A stretch of DNA of 64,000 nucleotides, taken from positions 1 to 64,000 of the forward strand of contig JAWPGT010000041.1 in NCBI GenBank assembly GCA_034638255.1. Reading direction: 5' to 3'. A program made the position numbers and the translations under genes. Each line of letters begins with the position of its first letter. Position 1 is the first letter of the stretch. Positions 10,669 through 23,079 of the stretch are shown piece by piece. The notes beneath the pieces were generated by a model. That model worked only from the letters and a program-made list of their open reading frames with translations. It did not search any database and was not told the origin of the DNA. The DNA comes from Coprinus comatus (taxonomy: Eukaryota; Basidiomycota; Agaricomycetes; Agaricales; Agaricaceae).

Positions 10669-12391
10669 ATGCCTATGACACCCGAGGAACTTGCTTTGAC
10701 CCAGTATCTTCTTGGGCCATGGGTAGTACATTGTCTTTTTTATTTACTCCTCAACTCACGTTAGAATTAAAGTTAATAGGATGTTTCATTGATGTCTTCC
10801 TTCAAGGCATCCTTTTCTCCCAGGTTCGTTCTGAAGATCCTTTTCTTGTTACAATATCTGACTTAATTTGAAAACTTCCAGTTTGCTCGCTACCTCTCCT
10901 ATCACGAAGGGGATAAGCAGAGTCTAAAGATAACTGTCCTGGTCCTGGCAATACTAACAACATTGAAATCTATCCAATCATTGTGAGTACTATTGACACC
11001 TTTTGCGATTCTGGGTTAGATGCTCATAGCGTTGTATAACTTTAAGCGCACTGATCTGGATTCAGCTAATACTTAATTTCATGGACCTGGAAGGAGCTAT
11101 TTTACTCAACTATACGGCCTGGTGGCAAACTGGGAATCCCCTAATGGTATGACTGTCCCTTTTCCAGCTAGACTAGCTAATGTTTATACGTTTCCTTGGA
11201 ACTCAGGTGGCCACCATTGGTCTTTATGTCCAAGCCTATTTCTGTAACCGCCTGTATATCATCTCTGGTAAAAAGTGGTGGGTTGTCACTCCTGTAGCGC
11301 TCGTCCTGGCCTTTGCCTTTGCATCCATTTGCACTGCGGTATGTTGACTCTCCTGGGCCTATATGCCGCCCGTCGCTAATTGTAACCACCAGACATACTA
11401 CATCTCAGAAGGAGCTGCCGCTGGTGACAAGATTGGACTATGGTGTAAGTAACAGTAATTTTTCCATTCTCACTCAATCTAATTTTCTCGTAGTTGCTGC
11501 TCATCTGAGCTCTGTGTTTGGTAAATCAAGCCTGCTGTTCTATTAGATCCATGCTCACTGTTCATCAGCTGGGGACATTACTATGTCTCTTCTGATGGCG
11601 TTCTTCCTCTTGAGGACGAAGCGCGAAGTCCTCCCCCAGTATGCTTTTCAACCAACTGTCTAAGCTCATGCGACTGACAATCATGCTTTAGAACTGTAGG
11701 TCTTATTACAGCCCTCATCCGCCTTACTTTTATGACTGCTGCTCCTGCTGCTTTGTGGTATGCCAATTTTACAGTTCAAAAATAGAATCAAAAAATCTCT
11801 GATACACTCGATAACCTAGTGCTATGTTCAACCTCATCTTCTCTCAAATCTGGTCCGGTGATGACAGGCTTGTATCAACGGCATTCAACCAAGCTCTACC
11901 AAAGCTCTATGCTATGTCCATGATGTGGACACTCAACTCACGTCGAAATATCCGCGAAGCAAATGCCAGAGGGAACTATTCCAATGAACATAGTAGTGGC
12001 CACGGACGTGGGGTCAATAGAGCTGGAGTGAGTAAATTTCTATAATTTGAAAAAAAGAACCAAACACTAATTGTATACTTTTTACAGCGAGGTGGCAGGT
12101 TTAGTACGGGAAATGTAAAGAATGCACTTTCTGGAATGGGACGTAGTACATCAAACGGGAATGTGGAATTGGGAAATATTTCCATTCAGACTAGGATGGA
12201 AACTACTCAACATTTCGATGTAAGTTTTTCTCCTATAGTACGTGGATCATGAGTTGACGGATCATTGGATTCTCCCCTCCTCTTTTAAGCCACGAGATAT
12301 GTTCCATCGTAAAGCAGAGATACATACCAGCCTTGGTGCAGACGATTCCGATGTTGGCTCGGACTTCAAAGACCAAAAGGTCGCTCTTTAA
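10669..12391 (+). CDS. DUF6534-family seven-helix membrane protein
   Basis: Start ATG 10669 (MPMTPEELALTQYLLGPW); stop TAA 12389-12391. About nine to ten introns give roughly 330 residues. Successive hydrophobic exons encode CFIDVFLQGILFSQ, ITVLVLAILTTLKSIQS, LILNFMDLEGAILLNYTAWW, WWVVTPVALVLAFAFASI, AGDITMSLLMAFFLLRTKR and TVGLITALIRLTFMTAAPAA. This alternating pattern, ending NLIFSQIW ... LYAMSMMWTLNSRRNIR, is the architecture of the large, mushroom-restricted DUF6534 family, whose function is unknown. The soluble tail is Gly/Asn/Ser-rich (RGGRFSTGNVKNAL). The exon around 11,493-11,570 is the least certain part of the model. No signal of degradation. Confidence 0.82.
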
Positions 12392-14169
12392 AGATAATAA
12401 TGTAAATTGAGTCTTCAAACGCTCTAAGAAGACCTATCAATCCTATCCATTGAGCGCAATATCCTGAGCGCAAGTACTCTACGCGGATTACTCCAGATCT
12501 CTTTATGCTGCATTGTCTATACCCGCCTCTATTTGATACTGTACATCTTTATACTTCGCCAAGGGAGAAAAATTAGGCTTATCCGGTGGTTCCCAAAAGG
12601 TTGTCGTTTGGCTGTACATATGTAGAATCTTTTTGTTTGTCACTCGTTAGAGTACATTATTCGACACTTTTTTTCGTGAACATTGACTTGGAAAGACTAA
12701 GAACGAATTCATTACACTCCAGCCTCCAGCTCTCCTAAATTTATGTAATTTGAGTTTGAGTCAGTACGTCGCCAGTGGGACCAGGTGTCAGTACTTCGGT
12801 TTTTGTCTGTTCTGGACAAGTGCTTATATTAATAATCTCTTCGTTGATTGCCACACTATGACACTTAGACCACAAATCAACTACCATGGCTTGAAATCCT
12901 CCAAGCATTTTTTTTGGGAAATCTTCAGTGTGTATGCGTGTAGCGTGTGCGACTTTGTTGATTACTGTAGGAAGTTCAAGCTTTCAAGGGACAAGATACT
13001 ATAACCTTCATTATAATTCAAAATATTCCCTGGCCATCTATGAATCTTTGAAGGCTGATAAACCACAAGACCTCAAATGATTTTCAACACACTTATTTCT
13101 CTTCTCTCATTCTGAAGTAATACTAGAATATAAATTACTATTAATTCAACACACAAGAAATCCAGTTCAGGTTTTGTATACAATGTTTCCAAGAGTTGAA
13201 ACGTTGATTGATTCATGAACTTCATTAATCATTTCAGCCATTACTTCATTTTAGCCATATACGTACGTCACCAACGCCCTTAAGAACTAAAAATATACAC
13301 CAAAAATTAATTTAAAGAGCGTCAATTTGTGCAAGAACAAAAACGATAAGTAAGTACTTAGTATACCTAATTATTAACTACGGATTTTTAAGAGGAGAGA
13401 GAGGGAGAGAGAAAAAAAAGAAGAAATTGCGAATTGAAACCCAAAAGCTTGAAAAAAAAAGAAATTGGAGATGGAATATTGATATGCGTGGAACCAGGAA
13501 AAAAAGTGGAGAAACATGAAAAACAACTGTTATGGTACACAAGATATTTTTGAAGAAAAAAGAAAAAGAAAAAATCAAGTACGAGAGAAGACCCAAAAGA
13601 AAAGAAAGTTAAGGACAAAATTAATATTACGAAAAAAAAGCAGTGTATCAAAAAAAAGAGATGCGAGCAACTTGAACCTGAAGGGGTATAGAACTAACGT
13701 AAATGATTATCATAAAGTACTGTCACTATGTGTGGGGTAAGTGCGGGGTAAAAAAAAGAATGAACGTGGTGTTACGGCTCGTTATAATTATAGAAAAGCC
13801 AAAAACCAAAGTGAATATTTCTTTTTGTTTTCGAAATCATCGAAAACGAGGTATGATAGCAAAGTTTGAACGAATGAAAGTAGTTGGGAATTAAAGCAAA
13901 ATGGAAAAAAGAAAAAGAAAACAAAGCCATGAAGAGTGAGAAAAAAATGCGTTTTTTGAGAGGGGAGTGAGAATAAAGTATTGTCTTCAATGAAACCGAC
14001 GTTGCCAACAAAACGAAGAGAGTTGGAAGCCGAACAATAGACGGGAAGTGAAATGAGAAATAGGAAATGCGAGTCACCATCAACTGATGCGACGATCAGT
14101 TGAGTGAGCTGTGAGAACTCACACGGGGAACTGACAAAATACCTTGGTCCCATCCCTATCTTCCAACCT
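12392..14169. other. Intergenic between convergent genes; polypurine tract
   Basis: 1.8 kb without a supportable gene. 13,388-13,660 is strongly purine-biased on the plus strand (GAGAGAGGGAGAGAG, then A/G runs), producing low-complexity open frames rich in Lys (plus) or Phe/Ser (minus) that I do not accept as genes. Part may be 3' UTR of the minus-strand gene ending at 14,170. Confidence 0.5.
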
Positions 14170-17005
14170 TCACATCCACTCACTCCGAGATTCGCCTATA
14201 TCATTCAACGAACCTCTCATTCTTGGCAAACTCCCATTACCAACGCCAAACATACCTGTACTCTTCTTCCTATTCCCAAGCCCGAAGCCACCAGCAGACC
14301 TTTTCATAGATTTCGATGGTAGATCCATAGCTAGCGTAAACTCTGCTCCAGAATATTCACCTAGATGATAGTCTGATGTAGAAAGTGAATGAGCAACGAA
14401 TTCACCTAGTTCATTTACTCGTACGCTCATAGCATTGCTAACTGAAACAGAACTAACCCCTGGAGCAATACTAACTCTACCATCTAAAGATGGGACAGAG
14501 GGTTGAGTGAATAGGGATTCGAGCGAATTCGATGAAACGGAAGGGGCAAGTGGGGATTTAGGCAAATGGGCTGGTTGGGGTAATGCTATCACAGTACTAT
14601 TCTCAGATGAAGATAGTGACACTGGAAGGGGATACTGGGGCAAAGGTGTTGGACTACGGGGTGGAAGATCTAGACAAGTATGTGCGTGTCCCTCCTGTGC
14701 AAATGAATCTTCGTATGGAGGCGGGTTGTTTATCTTTTCCCTTCCTAGCCGTGGTCTTAAACGTTCATGGCTTGGGATAAGGTGTGGAGATCGTGCATGC
14801 AGCGCTTTAGGAAAGGGAATCTCGAGGTCGACACAGATACCATCTCCTTGATCCGGTCCAACCATACCCATAGACACAGGAAGCTCATCCTCATCATCGC
14901 TTGTACCAAGGTCAAAACCTGCACCTGTTACGATATCCAGATCCATCTGGAGTGCACGAAGGTCATCATACTGGCCCAAATTCATCTCCATGTTTAGATC
15001 ATCCAGGTGCGTGTTATGAATCTGCACTTCCTGACTATGGATCTCCCGTTCCACGACCAGCGCCTCGCCAGCCTCGACCTCTTCTTCAACCTCGTTCACA
15101 GGCAGTAGCTGTGCTTTTTTGTGATGCGCTCTTTGCCTCCTCGGAGAAAGCCCATTCCGTTCGTCAAATCCCGCGAATTTATCACTCGCAGAACCCTCCT
15201 CCATTTCACACATAATAGAATCGGTTTGTATGCGCAGTCCCTCACTAAAGACATGAGGTTGGAGATGGAATTCATGAAATTCATCAACCTCGTCAGCGCT
15301 GAACACCCACATACCCAGTCCACTCCTCCGCAAAGGTACAGCAAATCCGAGTCCGTTCATGGCTGCACCACTTTGCATTTCCGAAGTCGATGCATGGGTC
15401 AACCTTGTGGAAGACGAGGACCTAAAAGCTTTTTGGGACAATGAACGGTTCAACCAGGCTCTCCTACGACTCCTAATTTCCAAAGCATCAAGCCTGGTAT
15501 CGTCATCGTGTTTCATGCGTGCTGCGTAAGATGTATGTAGGAGAATAAGGTGGGTAAGCGTTTGTATTTGCAGAGTTGTAGGATCCGTCAGGGGTTGCAA
15601 TGTTGGACATCCTGGCTGTGGTATAGTGTTACGCATTTGAGTAGTAAGATGGGACATTTGGGAAGAGGGAGGGGATGGTATGGTGAAATGAGAGGAGGTG
15701 GGGGTATGGAGCGAAGAACTGTCTGTATCCGTTTCATTGGTCTCTGAGTCGTCCAGCTCGGGAGGTTCCAAGCTTGTCGCATGGTTTACTGTATCGTCTT
15801 CATCATCAGAAAATGGAGGATCACTAGCAGTTGTAGGAGAAAACGCTTCATTCTCACTACCAGTTGATACGCCTCGGGAATGTATAGGAGCAGCAAAAGT
15901 GCTTCTATTTCTTCCAAAAACAATGCCAGATGCCGCACTAGAAGATGCGGATGAACAAGTGGTGGTGGCTGAGAAGCTAGAGTGGACACTGGAGCTAATA
16001 TTTTCAGAAACAGGAAGTGGGCTGGTTGCCCTTAGCCTTTCCCTCTCTCTTTCCATTTCTTTTTGACGTTCATATTCTCTTTCGCGTTCACGCTCACGTT
16101 CTCTAATAAGATACGCTTCTCTGCGTTCCTTTGCTTCTGTTAAAAGACTATGAAGAACCCATACGTAATAGCCGCCTTGGGGGACCCTTTGAGTGAGCTC
16201 ATAGAGGACGTAAAGACGAAAGGCGTCCACCAGAGACGAACGAGCACGACGACGGAGAAGTCGGGGACAAATAATTTCGACTTTTGCTTCAAGTTCTGAG
16301 TACTCTGGCGGCGACGGAGGAGCTACAGTTGGTTGCGGTGGTGTTGGAGGAAGAGATTTATTGTGTGACTTTGAGAATGAAGTGGTTGGGGAAGGAAGAG
16401 AGAGATTTATCATTGAGCTAGAATACATCAGGAAAAAGCAAGAAAAGGCAGAGAATATAAACATACTTGAGCGTCGATAAGCCGGAGACGATAGTCATGA
16501 GCAACGAGCGTCTTTTCTTGTGCCTCGTGCTCTTGACGGAAGTTTGTGAGGGAGGCGGTTGTTGCAACAGCCTGAGCCTTTCCTTCTCCTTCTCTGCCCG
16601 TTCTCGTTCTCGCTGTCGTTCCCGTTCCTTCTCCCGTTCACTTTCCACACTGCTGAGGCACACATCCTCCACAACACTCTCCAGCGTCTTGAGACATTTT
16701 CCCCCTAGACGCCCTAGCGTTCCATCATCACACTCAATTTTCCACTGCTCAATTGTCCCGTCGACGAAGCGACATAAAACAGACATGGCGGGTATATCAA
16801 ACACAACTTCTTCAAGAATGCAAGGTAGAAAAGCAGCTTTGTCAAGCGCGTGTTGGTATCTTGGCATGACGAGCTCGTCATGCATAAGGTTTGAAAGATG
16901 TGTTGTCCATGAGGATGGTAAAGCAAGACCATCTGGCAGATCTTCAAATGCGATATTAAAGAGAACACTTGGGTTTGGAGGCTGGGGCTGGAGTTTAATG
17001 AGCAT
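14170..17005 (-). CDS. Unrecognised large protein with Arg/Glu-rich helical segments
   Basis: Two exons joined across an intron at about 16,412-16,462 (GTATGT...TTCTAG) give about 930-950 residues from ATG 17005 (MLIKLQPQPPNPSVLFN). The folded-looking part is the first ~200 residues (FEDLPDGLALPSSWTTHLS, CRFVDGTIEQWKIECDDG) plus a helical block after the intron (LVDAFRLYVLYELTQRVPQG, then GYYVWVLHSLLTEAKERREA). Two blocks of alternating Arg/Glu, one on each side of the intron, predict long charged helices. The rest is Ser/Pro-rich and acidic, probably disordered, with many possible phosphorylation sites. I do not recognise the family; it looks like a conserved basidiomycete protein without a named domain. 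Confidence 0.7.
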
Positions 17006-17181
17006 GGTGGGTGGAGGACATATGCAGACAGAGACCAAGCTCTGTGACAAGGGTCTAGCGTTATGCAGGGTTATTACTGGTAACTGTTCCACGAGGCTAC
17101 TGTTCTACTAATCCGTAATCCTCTGATCCTTCAAAACTATGCTAACTATACTACTCCATCTACTTATATCCGTGTTTAATT

Positions 17182-19546
17182 TCATACCGCCCTTTCCTTG
17201 CCTTTCTTCGGCCGTTTCAGTGATATGGATCTCTCCGACTCTACCGCATTTGTTCGTGCTTGATTCTGTGAAGGCCCCGGAACCATTCCCCAATTGTTCC
17301 GAATTGAAGAAGAATCCTTGGAGCTACCGTGTCCAGAATATCCTTGAATAGACGAACAACCCCTTCTGCCATCATCACCTTCAAATACTTCATCAACCTC
17401 ATCAATCTCCTCTTCTCCTTCGCCTCCCAAACCATCCCTCTCCCCCACATATCCTCTTTGTGATTGTGTAGCCCTCAACGCCGATAATTGAAAATTCCCA
17501 TTCCTGCTTCTACTTCTGCTGTCATTTTCATTTCCCTTTCCTCTCGTTGGTGACAATCCCATAGACCTTATATCATTAGTAGCTCCATCTGACGAAATTC
17601 TTCGATGATGCCCTCCTTGTCTTCGTGGTAAAGGTCGAAATATTCTCTCACCATTACCACTTGGAAGTTCTGGACTATGACTACAGTCATCTCCATCTTC
17701 TTCTTCGTCATTACACCCATGCTCATATTTATATGAGTCTCCGAAATCATATTCATCCATCATAGACCTTCTTCTTCCTCTTCTTTCTGTTTCCCTTATA
17801 TTCAACCTAACACCATATCTCGTAAGATGCTATTTTGTGTTTTAAAAAAATGAGAGGCAAATATTAATAAGAAATATTCAGAAACTAAAAAAAACTTACT
17901 TACCTTTGTTAAATCCGTCGAAACCGGTAACCCAGGAAACTCTTTCGTACTATAAATCTTGAAATCCGAATCACTCCAACATTCAGCAAGAATACGAACA
18001 TTACCATCCACTTCTTCATTTGGATTGATTTCCGGTTCCGGTTCTTCTTGCGGTAACGATATAATATTCGAGCTACTCCCATGATTGTAATTGTTATTAT
18101 CCATGGATACAGACGTAAAACTGGGTGGCTTGGTATTCGAATCTGAAGGGCGAGGAAATATTCCAAGACTATCACGTTGATTCGAATTCGGTTCGATCTA
18201 GGTCTAGGTCCAGGTCCTGTTACAAGTTGTGCAGGTGGAGTTGGATAAGGATTTGTTTTACGCCTTGGGCGTACGATAGACGTAGATGAACTAGTAAGTC
18301 TAGAAGGATGAATAGGAGCAGCAGGTCCTGGTACGTCTTTCGCTATCATTGTTTTTTGCGGAGAATTTGAATCGAAAATATGACTGAACAAGTCGAATAC
18401 TCGATAACGAAGTCTAAATACACCTTCATCTCGAACGGCAAGGTCCTAAATAATGATAAAAAGGCGAAAGGAAAGTGCAAGTTTCAACTTTAGGTAGATT
18501 ATAAAAGGGAAATAGAAAGCTACGTACGGAAAACACGAATACAAGTCGTTTTTGACCTGATAATTCAACACAAAAAGGTTGAACGAATGTTGCACCAACG
18601 AGACTTTGATCATTAGGTGTTTCTACTCGGGATTGTGAATCCTGATCTCGACGATATTGTTGGCGAATAGTATTCTTTGAAAAGGGACGTGGTGCATGAG
18701 AATCGGTGGAAAATAAAGATGAAGACGAAGACTCCGGGGTATGATGACAATGCATAAATGTATGACCATCTTTATCCTCATCCCGAGATCTGGAATACGA
18801 ACGGCCCGAGAAAGTTGAAGTTGGAACGGCTTCAGATTTAGAATTAGACTTTGAATTCCATGACCCCGTTTTTACGACAGTAGCAGGGAACAAATCGACT
18901 ACGCATATGAACCCTTGAGTTAATACATCCCTATAGTTTTTTTTTTTTACACAGGAAAGATTTCCATAAATCCATAAGAGACCAAAAAAAAAAACACAAG
19001 AAAACGAAGGAGAGTGTGTGTACGTACTCATAATCAACCTCTTGTTCTTTTTCTTCCCCTCCTTCTTCTTCACTGTCCTCAACTTCAATTAACTCGTATA
19101 TCCGTAAAAGGACAACAGGAGGTGGGTCAAGGGGTCTTCGGTCTACTCGGGCATACCTAAAATTGGTGGGACATTTAGTGAGCATCATACCCCCTATTTT
19201 TTTTAAAAAAAAGAGTAAAGGGTAGAAAGGAATACAATTACTTGCGTCCAATTTTCGCTGCTTGAATTTCTTTCAATTCAAAACGTAACCTACGACCTGC
19301 GAATTGACCAGTAGTAACAAAAACAGGTTTATTAACCACTTCTAACGAGTTCTCAATAGCGGTGGTTTCATTTTGATCCAGTGAGTTATTTGTATTCGTA
19401 TTGGGAATTTGTGATAATAATTGTGGAAATGGGTCGGATTCCGATCGATTTAGACATTGAGAATCACTTGGAGTGCTCGAAGAGCTCAAATTCGAATGAG
19501 TAGTTGGAGGTGAATTCGAATAATGTTTTGTGTGATGGGTATACAT
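17182..19546 (-). CDS. Velvet-domain transcriptional regulator (VosA/VelB/VelC type)
   Basis: The velvet domain can be pieced together in order: GQFAGRRLRFELKEIQAAKI, RPLDPPPVVLLRIYEL, VDLFPATV, GATFVQPFCVELSGQKRLVF, FSDLAVRDEGVFRLRYRVFD, AECWSDSDFKIYSTKEFPGL and TDLTKHLTRYGVRLNIRE. Velvet proteins bind DNA through an NF-kappaB-like fold and coordinate sporulation, fruiting and secondary metabolism. Two low-complexity insertions interrupt the domain, one after FPATV and one after RVFDLFSHIFDS. The C-terminal ~190 residues are charged and disordered. The first ATG in the frame is 19544-19546; an upstream exon is possible. A frame change between about 18,265 and 18,140 needs an intron that I could not fix. 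At least four other introns are clear. The exact subfamily is not determined. Confidence 0.88.
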
Positions 19547-21750
19547 TCGAGTGGAGGGGATGAAGTAGAAAGTATGTTGTGCTACCGCATCTTCAAAGCG
19601 AGGGAAGAAAGGGCTTTTTATCAGAACAGATGTCGAAGGATCTGGGTATGTCCGATATGGTTTCACTGGCAGCACCTAACGAACCCGCTCTCCCAACGCT
19701 CCAATGACAGAAAGTTTCAAAACTTGCCGTTTGTTCCTTGCAGATTCGTTTCCAACTCAGCCTATAGCCTATTCATTTTCTTGTAATAGCTCTTCAGTGT
19801 TACTAACACTTTCAAAAGGTTGAGTCGGGTCCAAAGAAGGAGTTGTCCGAGAGGCCCACCTTTGGCGAATGTTATTATTTTAGAATTGTCACGTTCGGAC
19901 ATTAGAAATCCGATCTTCTAGTTTCACATGAACACACACGTGGATAACATTCGACCAACTCTAATTGACAAGCCTCATTGCTGAAGTCTCCTTTGAGAAA
20001 ACTTGAAGCCTATCTGAAAAAAATGAGATCATCGTATTCATTGACATATGTCAGGCCTGAGCATTGATTTTGTATTGATTCTGCAACCCGGCGGCGATTA
20101 TAGCACTATGACCTCACTGGATTTTCACTGCTCAAACGGGACTGATAGACGTTGTAGGAGGATATAATTAAGCGCTCTGAATGTTGTCTCCTCTTGAAGA
20201 CATCGATGTGTTGATCTGATATTATGACGGAGACAATGACGATGAAGAACCGCACGTTGTTGATGAACAAGTCGGAATACCAACTAAATGAGTATAAATC
20301 CTCGAGGTCATGCCGCAGGATGTACGTCGGACTAGTGTTGTTTGTTCTCAGATGCGCGGAATCATTCTGTATGAGAAAAAACTCGAATAACCTTTGCCTA
20401 TCTCCACATCCTTTTCATCTACACAATTTCAGCCATCAAACATCGACCCATAATAACTTTTAGCTTCAGACTTACACCATACAGTAAACACAACAGCCGA
20501 CATCTTTCATATGACCATGAATGCGCAAGTCTTTGTTTGACATTTTTTTGATATTGAAGATCAGAAGAAAGGATAGTAATTGGGTTTCCTAAAATCCTGG
20601 TTGGTTATATGTATATTCGCTGTTAGGATAATAATTACCGTTCCATCCGGTAGCACTTCAGCCCGGGTTCTCTGCGAGGAAAATCCGGTATACAAATATG
20701 AAACCTTTGAGAGGATCGAGAAGGAGAAATGGGGGTCCAGAAGTTCGATCGTTGGGATCAAGAAAGGACAATCAAGTTCCTCCTATACTGTGCTATTGAT
20801 AAACGACTCCCGAAAGAGTGTCTTGTTTCTCACTGAGAACCTTGGAAGGCTGGGGTGAGTTGAGTACACGTGTGGGGAGTTCTTCCACGAACCTTGAAAA
20901 TTGATACATTCCTTTGGTTACATTCTATTGGTTGTCCTAGGGCAAGCTAGCCGATCCCGAGTGTCCACTTTGACACGTCAAAGGTGCTTTTGATTTATCC
21001 ACAATCAAGAAAAAAACACTGGTGATTCATCTAGCCTCGCATTTTCATCGCAGGACTACAGCTGGGAAAAAGAAGGCTTGCAAGGTGTTGCCGTTTTTTT
21101 TATATCGTCACTCGGAATCATCTCGTAGTAAGTGCGCAGAAGTGACACATCTTCTTCAACTCCATATTCTGTCACAATTAAAGGGGAGCAAAAAGAAAGC
21201 CACGAAGCGTTATATAAGTGTTTATTTTTGAACTGCAAGAAGAAAAGTAACGAGGAGGCAACAAAGAACCATCGGGCTTCGTTGTCATTATCGTTTCCTC
21301 GATGCAATATTAAAGTCTCGAAGCAGTCGAGGCACTTAATTTCCACGCACTTGCGTTGAAAGTATGCCACACTTTGTACCAGATATACACTGTTTGGCGT
21401 ACCCAGCCGTTGAGCCATTAGACAGTTGAATATCAAGGGTAAGCTTGACCTCGTGTAAAGATCATGGCCCAACAATGTATACCCTAAGCAGAAAGAACTT
21501 CATCTCCGTAATACCTTGTCAAAACACAGGTAAATGTCTTGTTAGTATTCCATCGAGGATGCACAAAACAGGCGATGACATCGGAATCGGGAAGGAAACT
21601 GCCTGGAGTTGGATCGAAGGTTAAGCAGGTGACGTCACAATGAACCCCAATCCCTTGACTTGGGTTCCGAGCTCTGATGGTTCTCGGTCGACAGGAAAAA
21701 AAACTGCTTTTTTTGAGTTTCATAATCAACATAGTAAACTACTCAGATGC
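19547..21750. other. Intergenic, 2.2 kb
   Basis: Upstream of the velvet gene and downstream of the Mn-SOD gene. Open frames such as 20,580-20,858 (+) and 21,056-21,475 (-) show no family, no partner exon and no consistent codon pattern, so I leave them out. The large size would suit a long promoter for a developmental regulator, but no element was identified. Confidence 0.4.
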
Positions 21751-22684
21751 TCATTGTTCGAGTGCAACGAGTAGTCGTTGTTCGGCTTCCTTGAAGTTGA
21801 CCACATTCCAGATAGCATTGAGATACTGTTGCAAAGAGGATATATATGCGTTAAGAAATATTTTTTCATAAATTGAGAACTTACGTCGGGTTTGACGTTC
21901 TTGTATTGCAGATAAAAGGCCTGCATGACGTGTTAGCAGCAAACACGAAGAAGCTAGTTTGTCACATACATGTTCCCAGATATCAACCCCAAGGATAGGA
22001 ACATGGGAGATAAGAGGATCCTGGTTGGCAGTTGTGGCAATTTCCAGTTGCTTCGTGGATGGGTTGAATGCCTGTAATGTGATGATAAATCACTCATTCG
22101 ACTATGTCTGCCCATGATACATACAAGCCAGCCCCAACCACTACCTTGAATGGCAGCCGTGGAGGCATTGAACTTTTTTTTGAACTCGTCAACGGAGCCG
22201 AAGGCTTTAACGATCTCGTCTTTGAGGGGACCATCCTCTAACTTGCCACCACCTTCGCTCTGAGGAGCAAGGTTTTTCCAGAAAAGGGTGTGGTTGATGT
22301 GGCCTAATAGAAGAAATAGTTGACTGAACATAAATGTATAAAAAGGACAGGCTGAGATAATACCTCCACCGTTGAATTTTAGGGCACTTTGCAATGCGAT
22401 TTTTGCTTTGGTATCGCTGGTCTTGCTGTATGTTTCCTCAGCAGCATTGAGCCCATTCACATAGGCAGCGTGGTGCTTATCATGGTGGAGGCGCATAATC
22501 TCCTCTGAGATATATGGTTCCAGAGCCTTGAAGCATGGGGAAATGAGTGTGGACTTTGCGGTATTTGTTTAAAACATACATCGTAGGCATACGGGAGAGG
22601 GGGGAGGGTGTGCAACGATGCAGCGCGTAGAGCAAAGCTGCGGGCGAGGGTAGGGTGCAGAGCTGTGCGAGTAATAGAAAACAT
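21751..22684 (-). CDS. sod2: Manganese superoxide dismutase, mitochondrial
   Basis: Start ATG 22684, stop TGA 21751-21753, five or so exons, about 220 residues. The N-terminus [20 protein letters not shown] is a mitochondrial presequence, followed by the mature start [18 protein letters not shown]. Metal ligands are visible: His in [13 protein letters not shown], His in [12 protein letters not shown], and Asp and His in the signature [13 protein letters not shown], whose reading spans an intron. GSGWGWL and [16 protein letters not shown] complete the family pattern. The enzyme removes superoxide in the mitochondrial matrix. The frame extends upstream of 22,684 without a better presequence. 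Its start faces the glucan synthase gene, so the two share a promoter region. Confidence 0.93.
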
Positions 22685-23079
22685 GTTAGTCCAAGGAGAA
22701 GAGTACGCGAACAGTCCCGTCATTGATGCCGTATTTGGCTAGTTATTTGCCGTTGATTGGCCGGTCCGTGGGAATACCAATCTTATTAATGAATTAAATG
22801 GTACATATTTAATGCACCTCGAGAATTGTATGGAAAATGGGACAACAGCGGGCACAAAAGCTCAGCAGTGCGGCAGGTGCGTGTCAGATGAACAGGTGCC
22901 GTCGACAACGGAGAGCGGCCGTAAATAGGCCGCAGAGACCGATTGGGACGACTTAGGGGACGGGCGGTGGTGCCCGGCAAGTGGCAGTGCCACCTAATTA
23001 GGGAAGAGTTCCCACGTTTCGTCATGGTTGGTTGGGATGTCAGCCACCTGGTCTGAAGCATCTCTCCTCACCACCACGA
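22685..23079. promoter_or_regulatory. Shared divergent promoter, sod2 / glucan synthase
   Basis: A 395-bp spacer between two divergent starts (Mn-SOD at 22,684 minus, glucan synthase at 23,080 plus). It is more GC-rich toward the glucan synthase side and has no clear TATA box. Any shared control is inference from arrangement alone. Confidence 0.55.

Noticed and set aside
13388..13660. Phe/Ser-rich and Lys-rich open frames in the polypurine tract
   Set aside because: They follow directly from low-complexity A/G sequence and lack any conserved motif.
14507..14851. Plus-strand 114-codon frame opposite the large unnamed gene
   Set aside because: Shadow of the Ser/Pro-rich coding strand; no independent start context or homology.
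19836..19910. A stretch resembling a tRNA A box (GTTGTCCGAGAGG) followed by a GTTCGGA word
   Set aside because: No acceptor stem or cloverleaf can be drawn and the B box is wrong.
20580..20858. 92-codon plus-strand frame with a hydrophobic start, like a secreted peptide
   Set aside because: No cleavage context, partner exon or repeat pattern; could be chance in AT-rich DNA.
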